DNA of 64,000 bases from the NCBI GenBank assembly GCA_963724695.1, contig CAVRVW010000003.1, forward strand, positions 62,001 through 126,000, given 5' to 3'. Positions 1 to 10,304 of the stretch are shown here, piece after piece. This stretch comes from CAVQFD01 sp963724695 (GTDB lineage Bacteria > Acidobacteriota > Vicinamibacteria > Vicinamibacterales > CAVVIG01). Each line of letters starts with the position of its first letter. The stretch's first letter is position 1. The notes under the pieces are model-generated. The model was not told the origin of the DNA and made no database searches. It worked only from the letters and a program-made list of their open reading frames with translations. The translations under genes were made by a program, and so were the position numbers.

Positions 1-1850
1 CAACGGGAACATGCAGGACTACTGCTGGTGCTACAGCTATTTCATCACGAACCCGGAGGCGGCGTGGGACTTCCAGGTGTACCCGAACAACAACTGGATG
101 ACCACGTGGAGCTACGCGGCCAGTAACAGGCTGCTGTTCCAGGCCGGCGTGTCGCTGCGGCAGGACCGGCAAAAGAACGGTGTGCCCCCGGAGACCGGCG
201 ACGCGATGCCGTTCCTCGAGCAGACGACCGGCATCGCCTACGGCTCCCGCTTCGTGTCGACGACGGTGGTGGGCGACACTGAATATGGGGACATGGGTAA
301 TCAGTACGCGTACCAGTCCAGGTTCAACATGTCGTACGTCACCGGATCGCATGCCTTCAAGGTGGGCATGCAGACGATGACGGGCCAGAGTGAGCTCCGG
401 AGTATCTCGCCGCTCTACGACGTCCAGTACATTCTCCGCGCTGGCGTGCCCGTGTCCGTCAAGCAGGGCGCGTACCCCCACAGCCAGAACGGCCGACTCG
501 ACCTGATGCTCGGGATCTTCGCGCAGGATCAGTGGACGCTCGGCAACGTGACGCTGAACCTCGGCGTCCGCTACGACGGCCTGAACGCCCACAACCCGGC
601 ACAGACTCGCCCGGGAGGGCGCTTCCTCGGCCCGGTGACGTTCGCCGCCGTGGAGAACGTCCCGAGCTGGAAGGACATCAGCCCCAGGATTGGCGGGGCG
701 TGGGACGTGTTCGGCAACGGAAGGACGGCGATCAAGGCCTCCTATGGCCGCTACGTGAACTACGAGACGACGGGTCTCACCAAGCTGACCAACCCAGCGA
801 ATGCCCTGGTGGCGCACACCACCAGAAGCTGGAACGATAGCTTCTATGGCGCAGGAGACCCGCGAACCGGCAACTACGTACCGGACTGCGACCTGACCAA
901 CAGCGTCACCAACGGGGAGTGCGGGCCGTACGACAACCGCAACTTCGGGACGGCAGTCATCACGAACAAGTACGCGACCGACGTGACCGAAGGCTATGGG
1001 GTCCGTCCGAACAACCAGCAGATTTCGGCCGTCGTGCAGCAGGAGCTGCGGCCGGGCTTCGGGGTGACGGTCGGCTACTACCGGACCTGGTACGGCAACA
1101 AGACCGTGACGGACAACCTGCTGGTCACCGCTGCCGACTTCACAGCGTTCTGCGTGACGGCTCCGGCGGATGCCGCGCCTGCCCGACGGCGGCGCGTATC
1201 AGGTATGCGACCCCACGGACGTCAACCCGACGTCATTCGGCAGAGTGGACAACCTGATCATCCGGGCCGAGGAGGGCGAGCAGACCGAGGTCTTCAATGG
1301 AATCGACATCGGGATGAACGCACGCTTCGGGCGGGGCGGGCGGTTGAACGGTGGCGTGTCCTTCGGCAACACCGACTACAACAACTGCGGCGTGCCGGAT
1401 GCCTCCGCGCAGTTCTGCGAGTACAGCATGCCGTGGGCAGGGCAAACCCAGTTCAAGTTCCAGGGGTACCACCCGCTGCCCTTGGGGTTCGATGTCGCGG
1501 CCACGTACCTCGGCGCGCCTGGCATTCCGCAGGCGGCGACGCGATCGTACACGAACGCCGAAATCCAGCCTTCGCTCGGCCGGCCGCTCTCGGGCGGTGC
1601 CACGGCGAAAACCATCACGATTCTCGAGCCCAACACGCAGTTCGAGGATCGATACAACCAGATCGATCTTCGCTTCAGCCGGCCGTTCAGGATTCAGGGG
1701 CTCAGGATCAATCCCAGGTTCGACATCTACAACGTCACCAACTCGGCGGCCGTCATCGGCTCCATCGCCGGGTATGGTGCCGCGTGGTTGCGTCCGACCG
1801 AGATTCTTACCGCTCGTCTGATCAAGTTCGGCGCACAGATCGACTGGTAG
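1..1850 (+). CDS. TonB-dependent receptor (Oar-like), 3' part, one frameshift
   Basis: This is the C-terminal two thirds of an outer-membrane TonB-dependent receptor of the Acidobacteria Oar-like type; the 5' end lies outside the window. It aligns along its length with the receptor at 22269-25305, entering at about residue 380 of that protein (shared features: QDYC near the start, NWKDISPR-type motif, DxTNxxxNGECGPYDNR, LPDGG). The product is expected to be a 22-strand barrel importing a large ligand. The frame breaks near 1171, where a single extra base separates CVTAPAD from RLPDGGAYQVC; the second part runs in another frame to the stop at 1848. The end, with alternating hydrophobics and a terminal aromatic (FGAQIDW), is a typical barrel C-terminus. 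The ligand is unknown. Confidence 0.88.
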
Positions 1851-1866
1851 CAACACACGTTCGAAG

Positions 1867-1893
1867 GGGGGTGGGCCATCCCGGTCCACCCCC
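1867..1893 (+). terminator. Hairpin after receptor gene
   Basis: A GGGGGTGGGCC arm (1867-1877) pairs with GGTCCACCCCC (1883-1893) with one mismatch and a 5-nt loop, 16 bases after the receptor stop. There is no T-run, so this is a terminator-like hairpin. Confidence 0.5.
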
Positions 1894-2004
1894 TCGTCGT
1901 TCGAGGGGCGGAACTTCTCCCGGGTCGCCCGGTTCGTCTATTTGCCCGCCCGTTCCGGGCTGGGTCTGCCAAGCGCGCCCGGCCTTTCACGCTGAGGAGA
2001 CCGC

Positions 2005-3124
2005 ATGAAGCGAACTCTTTTGAACCGCGTCGCCCTGCTGGCGATGGCGGCCGTTGTCATCGCCCTGGGCTCGATCGCGCGCAGCCAGTCCGCGGCGCCG
2101 CCCACATTCCGGTTTGATCCCACGTGGCCCAAGGAGCTGCCCAATAACTGGCTTGTGGGCAACGTTGTTGGCGTGGCTGTTGATTCCAAGGACAACGTCT
2201 GGATTACCCACCGTCCGGCCAGCCAGGCAGGTGCCGAGAAGACGCCGCCGGTGCTCGCTTTCGATCAGGCAGGCAACATCGTGCGGAGCTGGGGAGGGTC
2301 GGGCGGCACGGGCTACGAGTGGGGGACCCAGGCCCACGGATTGTATGTGGACTACAAAGACAACGTCTGGGTGGGTTTCGGCGGCGGCCTGCCGTACGAC
2401 ATCAAGTCGAAGGCGACGACGGACAACGCCCATATCCTGAAGTTCACCCCGGAGGGCAAGTTCCTGCTGCAGCTCGGCAAGTTCGGACAGGGCACCGAAG
2501 GTAGCAACAGCACCACGATGCTCGGCCAGCCGACGGACATCGCAGTCGACCCGAAGACCGACGAGGTGTACATCACCGACGGCTACACCAATCGGCGCGT
2601 CATCGTGTTCGATGCCAACACTGGTGCGTACAAACGTCATTGGGGGGCCTTCGGCCAGCGTCCGGAAGACGGTCCAGTTCCCGCGTTCAACCGCGCGACG
2701 CCTCGCAAGCAGTTCGATACGCCGCACTGCGCCGCGCTGGCCAACGACGGACAGCTCTACATCTGCGACCGGGGCAACCAGCGCATTCAGGTCTTCCAGA
2801 AAGACGGCAAGTTCGTCAAGGACGCGCTGATCACCACGAAGCTAGCCGATGGCAGTATGGGCGGCACGCCGTGGGACATTGCCTTCTCGACCGACCCTCA
2901 GCAGACGTTCATCTATCTGGCGGACGGCGGCAACCATCGGGTGCACACCCTCCGCCGCGACACGCTCGAGGTGGTCGCCAGCTTCGGACGGCGTGGACGA
3001 TTTGCTGGCCAACTTCGAATCGCCGCACAGCATCGCCATTGATTCGAAGGGCAACTTGTTCGTCGCCGAAACGCTCGACGGGCGTCGAGTCCAGCGCTTC
3101 ACGCCGGCGGCGGGCAGCCGGTAG
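2005..3124 (+). CDS. Secreted NHL-repeat beta-propeller protein
   Basis: The product has an N-terminal signal peptide (basic start, hydrophobic stretch, SQSAA) followed by NHL-type repeats: GVAVDSKDNVWITHRP, GLYVDYKDNVWVG, DIAVDPKTDEVYITDGYTNRRV, LYICDRGNQRIQVF, IYLADGGNHRVHTL, SIAIDSKGNLFVAET. This resembles the propeller proteins often annotated as peptidyl-alpha-hydroxyglycine alpha-amidating-lyase-like, but no activity can be assigned. The ATG at 2005 follows a GAGGAGA Shine-Dalgarno. The frame shifts near 3017 by one extra base; conserved sequence then continues in the next frame (FESPHSIAIDSKG) to the TAG ending at 3124. It is codirectional with the receptor upstream, so it is probably a periplasmic accessory, which is an inference. 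Confidence 0.82.
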
Positions 3125-3125
3125 G

Positions 3126-3234
3126 CGGAGCTCACACGCGGTCAACTCGTTGAATACGCGCGACGGGACCACGTGTCTCCGACGGAAGTGTTCGGTGCAC
3201 GGTTCATCAAGCTCGGGGTTCAGGTCGACTTCTA
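3126..3234 (+). pseudogene. Relic C-terminus of a TonB-dependent receptor
   Basis: Directly after the NHL stop codon the DNA encodes a receptor tail with no receptor attached. One frame gives HAVNSLNTRDGTT, and after a frame change PTEVFGARFIKLGVQVDF followed by TAA at 3232-3234. The same end is seen in the window's receptors (RPTEILTARLIKFGAQIDW at 1850, SILDGRFAKIGVQVDF at 25305). No start codon or ribosome-binding site is apparent, so I read this as the remnant of a deleted receptor gene. Confidence 0.75.
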
Positions 3235-3263
3235 AGTTGGCTCAACGCGGTGATGACGGCTGT

Positions 3264-3280
3264 CCGACCCTCGGGGTCGG
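3264..3280 (+). terminator. Hairpin after the receptor relic
   Basis: A perfect 7-bp stem CCGACCC / GGGTCGG with a TCG loop, 30 bases after the relic stop. It is probably the terminator once used by the lost receptor. Confidence 0.45.
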
Positions 3281-3311
3281 CACGCCGTCGCCGCGGCGCC
3301 GGTCCCGGTAC

Positions 3312-3767
3312 GTGCGGACCGCGCTCAGCGTGCTGGGCGCGGTCCTCGTCGTCAGCGCCAGCCTGCGCGGCCAGTCATTCGAGGAACGGCTGTCGGGTGT
3401 CAAGAGCGTGAAGTGCGAGTTCACGACGATGGCGACCGGCACGTGGAAGGACGGAGCCGCCTCGACCGAAACCCGGGCGGCGACGCTCACGACGATGTTC
3501 GATGAGATCGTGGTGGACGAAGGGACGGCTCGCGCAGTGGGAGTCTTCGGGCCGGCTGACATCATCGTCCGGTTGGCCAATGGGAACCTGCACCTCGTCC
3601 AGGCCTTCCGTGAGGGGCCGCTCTACGTCACCACCATTTTTCCGAAGGAAACCCGCGGCACGCGACTCCAGGCGGTGCACACACGGCACGAGTACACCCT
3701 GATTTCGATGCCCGGCTACACGTCCAGGCCTGAGCAGTATTACGGGGACTGCGAGTTAGGGCCGTAG
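3312..3767 (+). CDS. Small secreted protein of unknown function
   Basis: I chose the GTG at 3312 because it gives a clean signal peptide (VRTALSVLGAVLVVSASLRGQS) and a mature part of about 130 residues; earlier in-frame TTG codons would add a low-complexity Arg/Pro stretch. No clear Shine-Dalgarno precedes it. The mature protein is rich in beta-forming residues (EIVVDEGTARAVGVF, DIIVRLANGNLHLVQAF, PLYVTTIF) and has two Cys (about residues 33 and 147) that could form a disulfide. No family recognised. It lies between a terminator-like hairpin and a new promoter region, so it may be monocistronic. Confidence 0.55.
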   Translation: MRTALSVLGAVLVVSASLRGQSFEERLSGVKSVKCEFTTMATGTWKDGAASTETRAATLTTMFDEIVVDEGTARAVGVFGPADIIVRLANGNLHLVQAFREGPLYVTTIFPKETRGTRLQAVHTRHEYTLISMPGYTSRPEQYYGDCELGP

Positions 3768-3869
3768 ACGCGGGGCGAATATTGGACGAATGCCTGCGGC
3801 CTCTCGCCCATGTGACACATTGTTGCTAGAGTCAATCGTTTCAATGGGTTATCCGACCACGCGGATGCC

Positions 3870-3875
3870 TATAAT
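3870..3875 (+). promoter_or_regulatory. Probable -10 box (TATAAT)
   Basis: A perfect TATAAT lies 78 bases upstream of the ankyrin gene start, inside the non-coding gap 3768-3953. No good -35 hexamer is placed 16-18 bases upstream. Confidence 0.4.
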
Positions 3876-3953
3876 GGTTTTGGAACCCAGCGCTCTTTGT
3901 TTGGGCATCGCGGTCGCCGGTCGGCCTGCGTCGAGCGAAGCTGAGGAGGCAAG

Positions 3954-5573
3954 GTGAAGAGTCCGAGGACTGCTGTCGTCGCCGCGGCTGTATGGGCCCT
4001 CATGGCCGTTTGCGTCGCTCACCCGGCATCAGCCGCCGGGGATCAACGCCTGGCCGACGCCGCACAGAAGCGGGACGTGGCGCGTGTGCGCCAGCTGCTG
4101 AAGACGGCCGATGTCAACGGTGCGCAGCCCGACGGTGCGACGGCGCTCGCCTGGGCGGCGCATTGGGATGACGCCGACCCTCGCGGATCTCCTTCTCGGC
4201 GCCGGCGCCAATCCCAACGCCGTGAACGCGCTCGGTGTGACGCCCCTGATGCTCGCCGCCGTCAACGGGAGCGACGCGATGACCGAGCGGCTCCTCAAAG
4301 CGGGTGCCAACGCCGCTGCGGCGCGCGACGGCGGCGCGACGGTCCTCATGCTCGCGGCCCGCAGCGGAAACCTGGCGGTCGTCAAGCGCCTCGTGGCCGC
4401 GGGCGCCGATGTCAACGCCGCGACGTGGCAGGGCGATACGGCCCTGATGTTCGCCGCGGCCGAGCGTCACCCCGCCGTCACGAGTCTCCTCCTCGAAGTC
4501 GGGGCCGACAAGAACGCCCGGACCGAAGCGAACGTGCGAAAGGCGCGCGGGATGGCGCCGGCTGAGGCCAGCGAAGAGCCGCGACTCGTGAACAAGAATC
4601 AGGCGATTGCCGTCGCGCAGTTGCCGAAGGACGGCGACTACGATCCCCCGCGCCCGGAAGGCGGCTTCACGCCCCTTCTGCACGCGGCGATGTCTGGCGA
4701 TCTGGAATCGGTGCGCGCGCTCGTGGCCGCCGGTGCTGATGTGAACCAGCGAGCCGCCGATGGCTCGACCGGGCTCATCGTCGCCATCGTGAAGCATCAT
4801 CCCGATATCGCGTTGTTCCTCCTCGACAAGGGAGCCGATCCGAACGTGTCGGAGCCGGGCTTCACGGCCCTGCATGCGGCGAGCGTGACCGGGCAGATCC
4901 CGGTCGTCCAGGCGCTGCTCGACAAGAAGGCGGATCCGAACGCGGTGGTCACGATGCCGCTGCGGCTGTCGGCGGCGTTCATTCCGTATAACCCGGACCT
5001 CGTCGCCGGCCGCCTGAGCCAGGTGGGCGCCACGCCGTACATGCAGGCGGCCAAGGCCGTCAACGTCGAGATGATGCAGCTGCTGGTCGAAGCGGGGCGC
5101 CGACCCGAAGGTGACCGCCAAAGACGGCACGAGCGCCATCATGCTGGCCGCCGGTCTCGGCAAACGCTCGCTGAGCGACATGTTCGCGTTCATTCAGTAC
5201 CTACTCGTGGGACGAAGCGAGAGCCATCGAGGCGATCAAGCTGGCGATGGACCTGGGCGGAGACATCAACGCGAAGAACGAATTTGGCGAGACGGCGCTG
5301 CACGCCGCCGTGTATCACTCTTCGAACAAGGTCGTCGCGTTTCTGGTGGAGCGGGGCGCCGACATCAACGCGGTGAACTGGGCGGATCAGACGCCGCTCA
5401 GGGCGGCCAACGGCCATCTCTACAGCGGCACGTTCGTCCGCTACCCCGAGACCGCCGCCCTCTTGAGAAAGCTCGGCGCGGACCCGTCCAAGGGGACGCA
5501 GCTCAATTTCGGAATCGCCGGCTACGTGGAAGACAAGCTCGAGAGCGACGGCGCCGCTTCTCCGAGACAGTGA
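3954..5573 (+). CDS. Secreted ankyrin-repeat protein (three frameshifts)
   Basis: GTG start at 3954 with a strong GAGGAGG Shine-Dalgarno (3943-3949) and a signal peptide (VVAAAVWALMAVCVAHPASAAG). The rest is a chain of roughly ten 33-residue ankyrin repeats, for example VNALGVTPLMLAAVNGS, DGGATVLMLAARSGNL, GGFTPLLHAAMSGDL and EFGETALHAAVYHSS, with GADVN/GADPN turns. Frame changes near 4170, 5095 and 5205 interrupt it, but repeats continue without loss, so sequence errors are likely. Its TGA (5571-5573) overlaps the next ATG by one base (TGATG), indicating translational coupling to the PSD1 cytochrome gene. The paralogue at 20374-22006 has the same partner order. It is probably a periplasmic scaffold; the binding partner is unknown. 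Confidence 0.85.
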
Positions 5574-8121
5574 TGATGTCAAGGGTGCCAGCACCTCGTC
5601 CGGCAGAAAAGGGGCCTCTGGTGAAGGGGATATCGACCACCGCGATTGCTGTTCTGTTGGTCTTGGCGACGCTGACGGCCCAACAGGGGCCTGTGGCGTC
5701 TGGTACATATCGTCCCGTTCCGTTCGTCATGCACACGGCGCAGACGGCCGTCGCACAGCCTGCCGCGGCGCAGGCTCCAGCCACGCCTGCGCCCGCGGTC
5801 TCCTCGGAGCGGGCGCTTGTCAACCGGTACTGCGTCACCTGTCACAACGAGCGGCGGCCGACGCCGGCCGGCGCGCCGCTGATGCTGGACAAGCTGAACA
5901 TCGACGACGTCAGCCACGATCCCGCGCGTGTGGGAGAAGGTCGTGCGCAAGGTGCGGAGCGGCGCGATGCCGCCGGCGGGCCTGCCGCGGCCGGACGCGG
6001 CGACCTTCGCCGCTGGGCGTCGATCGCTCGAGACATCGCTCGACCGCATCGCCGCGGCCAAGCCGAACCCCGGACGCCCGGCGACCGTGCACCGCTGAAT
6101 CGCGCCGAATACACCAACGCGGTGCGCGACCTGCTGGCGATCGAGATCGATGGCCGAGGCGCTGCTGCCCGCCGACGACTCGGGCTACGGGTTCGACAAC
6201 ATCGGCGACGTGCTCTCGGTGTCGCCCGGCCTGCTCGAGCGCTACATGCTCGCGGCGACGAAGATCAGCCGCCAGGCGGTCGGCGATCCGACGCTGCGTC
6301 CCGGTACGACGACCTATAAGACGTCGCCCTTGCTCCTGCAGAACGATCGCATGAGCGAGGACCTGCCGTTCGGCTCGCGCGGCGGCATCGCGGTTCGCCA
6401 TAACTTCCCGCTCGACGGCGAGTACGTCATCAAGGTCGATCTCTCCAGGAACCTCGACGGGGCGCAGATCCGGGGCGTCCACGACATGGAGATCCGCATG
6501 GATCGCGCGCTGGTCCAGAAGACGACAGTCGATGCCAGCAAGGCCGGCATGGGCAGCGGCAAGAACCTGCCCGAGTTTCGGTTGCCCGGTCAAGGCGGGC
6601 ACGCGCCTGGTGACGGTGTCGTTCGTCGGGTCGCTCGATCAGCTGCTGCCGCGGGACGCGCGACCGCGCCGCGCCGCCGCCGGCCTCGTTCGCCTATCAG
6701 CTCAATCCGATCGATGCGGCCGTGAACAACATCCAGATTGTCGGGCCGTACGACGGCACAGGTGCCGGACGACACCGCAAGCCGCAAGCGGATCTTCGTC
6801 TGCCAGCCGGCCTCGGCGCGCAGGAGAAGCGGCGTGCGCGCACACGCATCCTCGAGCGCGCTGGCGCGGCGCGCCTATCGCCGGCCCGTGACCGACGCCG
6901 ACATCAAGCCGCTTGCTGAGCGCGTACGAGGCGGGCCGCGCGCAAGGGCGATTTCGAGAACGGCATCGAGTGGGGCGTCGAGGCGCTTCTCGTGTCGCCG
7001 AAGTTCCTGTTCCGCGTCGAACAGGATCCGGCAGGCGCGGCTCCCGGCTCGCCGTATCGCTTGAGCGACCTGACGCTGGCGTCGCGGCTGTCGTTCTTCC
7101 TCTGGAGCAGCATCCCCGACGATGAACTGCTCGACGTGGCCGTCGCGGGGCCGCTGCAGGACGCCAGCGGTGCTCGAGCAGCAGGTCAAGCGCATGCTGC
7201 TCGACCCGAAGGCGGCGGCGTTCGTCGACCAATTTCGCCGGCCAGTGGCTCTATCTGCGCAACCTGCGGACGACGTCGCCGAACGCGGATCGTCTTCCCG
7301 ACTTCGACGACAACCTGCGCGAGGCCTTCCAGCGCGAAACGGAGCTGTTCGTTCAGGATCAGCTCGCAGGCCGACCGCAGCGTGGTCGACCTGCTGACCG
7401 CCAACTACACGTTCATGAACGAGCGGCTGGCGAGGCACTACGGGATTCCGAACGTCTACGGCAGCCACTTCCGCAAGGTCCCGTATCCCGACGACCGGCG
7501 GGCGGGGCTGCTCGGCCAGGGCAGCATGCTGACGGTGACGTCGTATCCGAACCGGACGTCGCCGGTGATGCGCGGGAAGTGGCTGCTCGAGAACCTGCTG
7601 GGCGCGCGCGCCGCCGCCTCCGCCGCCGAACGTTCCCGGCCCTGAGGGAGAACGGCGAAGGCGCGGCGCCGACGACCGTGCGGGCACGGCTCGAGCTGCA
7701 CCGGAAGAATCCGGTGTGCGCCAGCTGCCATGCGCAGATGGATCCGCTCGGCTTCGCGCTCGAGAACTTCGACGCCGTCGGGCGCAGTGGCGGACCAGGA
7801 TGCCGAGGCGCAAGACGCCGATTGATTCGTCGGGCACGCTGCCGGACGGGACGAAGTTCAACGGCCCGGCCGAGTTCCGCACGGCGCTGCTCAACCGCAA
7901 GGTGGACTTCGTCACGAACCTGACCGAGAAGCTGCTGACCTACGCGCTGGGTCGGGGCATCGAGTACTACGACATGCCAGTGGTTCGACAGATCGTGCGC
8001 GACGCGGGCACGACGGACTATCGGTGGTCGGCGCTCATCCTCGGTGATCGTCAAGAGCCAGCCGTTCCAGATGCGTATGGCCGCCGAGCCCGCGGGGACG
8101 CGGGTGGCAGCGGCGCAGTAG
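5573..8121 (+). CDS. PSD1-type multidomain cytochrome c (DUF1587/1595/1592/1588/1585), heavily frameshifted
   Basis: Periplasmic protein of the PSCyt/PSD family. After a signal peptide (an alternative GTG start at 5621 fits it better) comes a heme motif CVTCH, then DUF1587-like sequence (HRLNRAEYTNAVRDLLAIEID, LLPADDSGYGFDNIGDVLS), a sugar-binding-like beta region, DUF1595/DUF1592 (ARRAYRRPVTDADI; YRLSDLTLASRLSFFLWSSIPDDEL; LLTANYTFMNERLARHYGIP), DUF1588 with a second heme motif (CASCHAQMDPLGFALENFD) and DUF1585 at the end (LLTYALGRGIEYYDMPVVR). At least a dozen one-base indels, nearly all insertions, break it (near 5927, 6150, 6590, 6661, 6760, 6809, 6845, 6857, 6914 and on to 8050), yet each domain stays readable. 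It is coupled to the ankyrin gene before it and the DUF1552 gene after it. An electron-transfer or oxidative role is expected; the substrate is unknown. Confidence 0.85.
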
Positions 8122-8134
8122 CCTTTACATCGCT

Positions 8135-9509
8135 CAGGAGGTCAGCAGTCATGAGCCTGATAACCAAGAAGTATTTGCCGCGGCGGACATTCCTGCGCGG
8201 GTTGGGAGTGTCGGTGGCGTTGCCGCTGCTGGACGGGATGGTGCCGGCGTTTGCGGCGGCAGCGGCAGCGACGCCGGCGAAGCGGTTCGGGGCGGTGTAT
8301 GTGCCCAACGGGGTGGAGATGCGGATGTGGACGCCGAAGGCGGAAGGGGCGGGGTTCGGGCTGTCGCCGATTCTGGAGCCGCTGGCGCCGTTCCGGGATC
8401 AGACCTTCGTGCTGAGCGGGCTGGCGGACAAGGTGGCGGTGCCGCTGCCGGGCGAAGGGATTGGCGACCACGCGCGGGCGTCGTCGACGTGGCTGACGGG
8501 CGTGCGGGTGAAGAAGACGGAAGGGCCGGATATCCGCGCGGGGGTGTCGCTGGACCAGTTGGCGGCGCAGCACCTGGGGAAGGAGACGCAGCTGGCGTCG
8601 CTGGAGCTGGCGCTCGATTCGGTGGAGGTGCTGGGGGCGTGCGACGCGGGCTATAGCTGCGCGTATGCGAACACGATTGCGTGGCGGACGCCGACGACGC
8701 CGCTGCCGATGGAGAACAATCCGCGGGCGGTGTTCGAGCGGCTGTTCGGGGCGAGCGACAGCACGGACCCGGCGACGCGGCAGGCGCGGTTGCAGCAGGA
8801 CCGGAGCATTCTCGACTTCGTGACCGACGAGGTGAAGGCGCTGAACCGGGCGCTGGGCGCGGGCGACCAGCGGGAAGCTGACGGAGTATCTGGACGCGGT
8901 GCGGGACGTCGAGCGGCGGATCCAGACGGCGGAGCGGCAGAGCACGCGGGAGCTGCCGGTGGTGGAGCAGCCGCTGGGGATTCCGGCGACCTTCGACGCG
9001 CATGCGCGGCTGATGTATGACCTGCTGGCGCTGGCGTATCAGTGCGACCTGACGCGGGTCGGGACGTTCATGATCGGGAAGGAAGTGAGCGGGCGGTCGT
9101 ATCCGGAGATTGGGGTGCCGGACGGGCACCATGCGTGCTCGCATCACCAGAACGACCCGGCGAAGCTGGAGAAGCTGGCGAAGATCAACCGGTTCCACAT
9201 GGAGCACTTCGCGTATTTCCTGGAGAAGCTGCGGAAGACGCCGGACGGCGACGGGTCGCTGCTGGACCACTCGATCTTCGTCTATGGGTCGGGGATCAGC
9301 GACGGGAACATCCACTTCCACCTGGACCTGCCGATGGTGGTGGTGGGCGGCGGGGCCGGGCACGCTCAAGGGCGGCCGGCACGTGCGCTACAAGGACGAC
9401 ACGCCGATCGCGAACCTGTATGTCTCGCTGCTCGACAAGCTGGGCCTGCCGATGGACCAGTTCGGCGACAGCACCGGGCAGCTCAATTACCTCACCGACA
9501 TCTAAACCG
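8135..9509 (+). repeat. Direct repeat copy 1 (DUF1552 gene with its ribosome-binding site)
   Basis: Near-identical to 13214-14586. Identity starts at the CAGGAGG Shine-Dalgarno and stops four bases after the stop codon; both flanks are unrelated. Confidence 0.9.
8151..9505 (+). CDS. DUF1552 family protein, copy A (two frameshifts)
   Basis: ATG at 8151 follows CAGGAGG (8135-8141). The product begins with a twin-arginine-like signal (PRRTFLRGLGVSVALPLLDGM), then the DUF1552 body of about 450 residues (ENNPRAVFERLFGASDSTD, GVPDGHHACSHHQNDP, YGSGISDGNIHF, LPMVVVGGGAGTLKGGRH). Comparison with the intact copy at 13230 shows two single extra C residues, at 8871 and 9361, which split it into three frames; corrected, the two proteins are almost identical. 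DUF1552 proteins usually sit beside PSD1 cytochromes, as here, but the biochemical function is unknown. Codons end in G far more often than in neighbouring genes. Confidence 0.88.
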
Positions 9510-9530
9510 ACGTCATTCACCGATTCTCGG

Positions 9531-9555
9531 CCAGCCCGGCTTCGTGCCGGGCTGG
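9531..9555. terminator. Bidirectional terminator hairpin
   Basis: A perfect 10-bp stem CCAGCCCGGC / GCCGGGCTGG with loop TTCGT lies between the convergent DUF1552 copy A (stop 9505) and response regulator (stop 9600) genes. Confidence 0.75.
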
Positions 9556-9599
9556 CGGAACCGGTTTCCGCAGTCCGTGCTTCTTCACCCTCCCACCTC

Positions 9600-10304
9600 T
9601 CAACCCCGATCGACGGGTTCCTCCTGGCGCGGCGCAGTTGTGAGACAGTACCCGTCGCCGTGCACCGTGTGAATGAACGTCGGGTGCTGAGGATCGGGCT
9701 CGATCTTCTTTCGAAGGCGGACGATCGCCTGGTCGACCGACCGCGTGTGCGGCGCCGACGCATAGCCCCAGACTTCCCGGAGCAACTGCTTGCGATGGAC
9801 CACCACCTCCCGTCGCTCGGCCAGGTAGCGCAGCAGCTCGAACTCGCGGTGTGTCAGCTCGATGGCGTGCTCCCCGTCCCACGCCTGGAGCGTGCGGAAA
9901 TCGATCGTGACGCGTCCGAGTGTCAGGTTTTCCACGTCAGGCCGGCTTCGGCGAAGCACGGCATGTATTCGTGCCAGAAGCTCCTGGAGATCGAAGGGTT
10001 TGGTGACGTAGTCGTCGGCGCCGAGCGTGAGTCCACGGATGCGATCGTCCTTCTGGCTGCGCGCCGTGAGCATGACGATGGGAGTGTGCTGCGAACGGCG
10101 CAACAGACCGCAGAGCTCGAAGCCGTCCGTCCCCGGCAGCATGACATCGAGCACGATGAGGTCGGGCGAGAAATCCCGTGCGGCCGTGATCGCCAGATCA
10201 CCGTCGTGCACGGTCTGGACTTCGAAGCCCTCGAGGACGAGGTTGTCGGAGAGCACGCTGGCGAGGCCGATGTTGTCCTCGACGATGAGGATCCGACGCT
10301 TCAT
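9600..10304 (-). CDS. OmpR/PhoB-type response regulator
   Basis: A 234-residue two-component regulator. The receiver domain (about 1-118) has the acidic pair E9-D10, phosphoacceptor D53 (VLDVMLPG), T80 and K102 (TKPF). A winged-helix DNA-binding domain follows (about 130-225: LTHREFELLRYLAERR, LLREVWGYASAPHTRSVDQAIVRLRKKIE, HTVHGDGYCL). The ATG at 10304 overlaps the kinase stop by four bases (ATGA), so the two are translationally coupled. It is the last gene of the TAXI protein / kinase / regulator operon and presumably reports the TAXI ligand; its targets are not known. Confidence 0.95.
   Translation of the reverse strand: MKRRILIVEDNIGLASVLSDNLVLEGFEVQTVHDGDLAITAARDFSPDLIVLDVMLPGTDGFELCGLLRRSQHTPIVMLTARSQKDDRIRGLTLGADDYVTKPFDLQELLARIHAVLRRSRPDVENLTLGRVTIDFRTLQAWDGEHAIELTHREFELLRYLAERREVVVHRKQLLREVWGYASAPHTRSVDQAIVRLRKKIEPDPQHPTFIHTVHGDGYCLTTAPRQEEPVDRG

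Noticed and set aside
8871..9361. Possible regular spacing of insertions (490 bases, a multiple of 70)
   Set aside because: I located other insertions (for example 6590, 6661, 6760, 6809, 6845, 49994, 50041, 50072, 50132) and the distances do not keep any fixed period.
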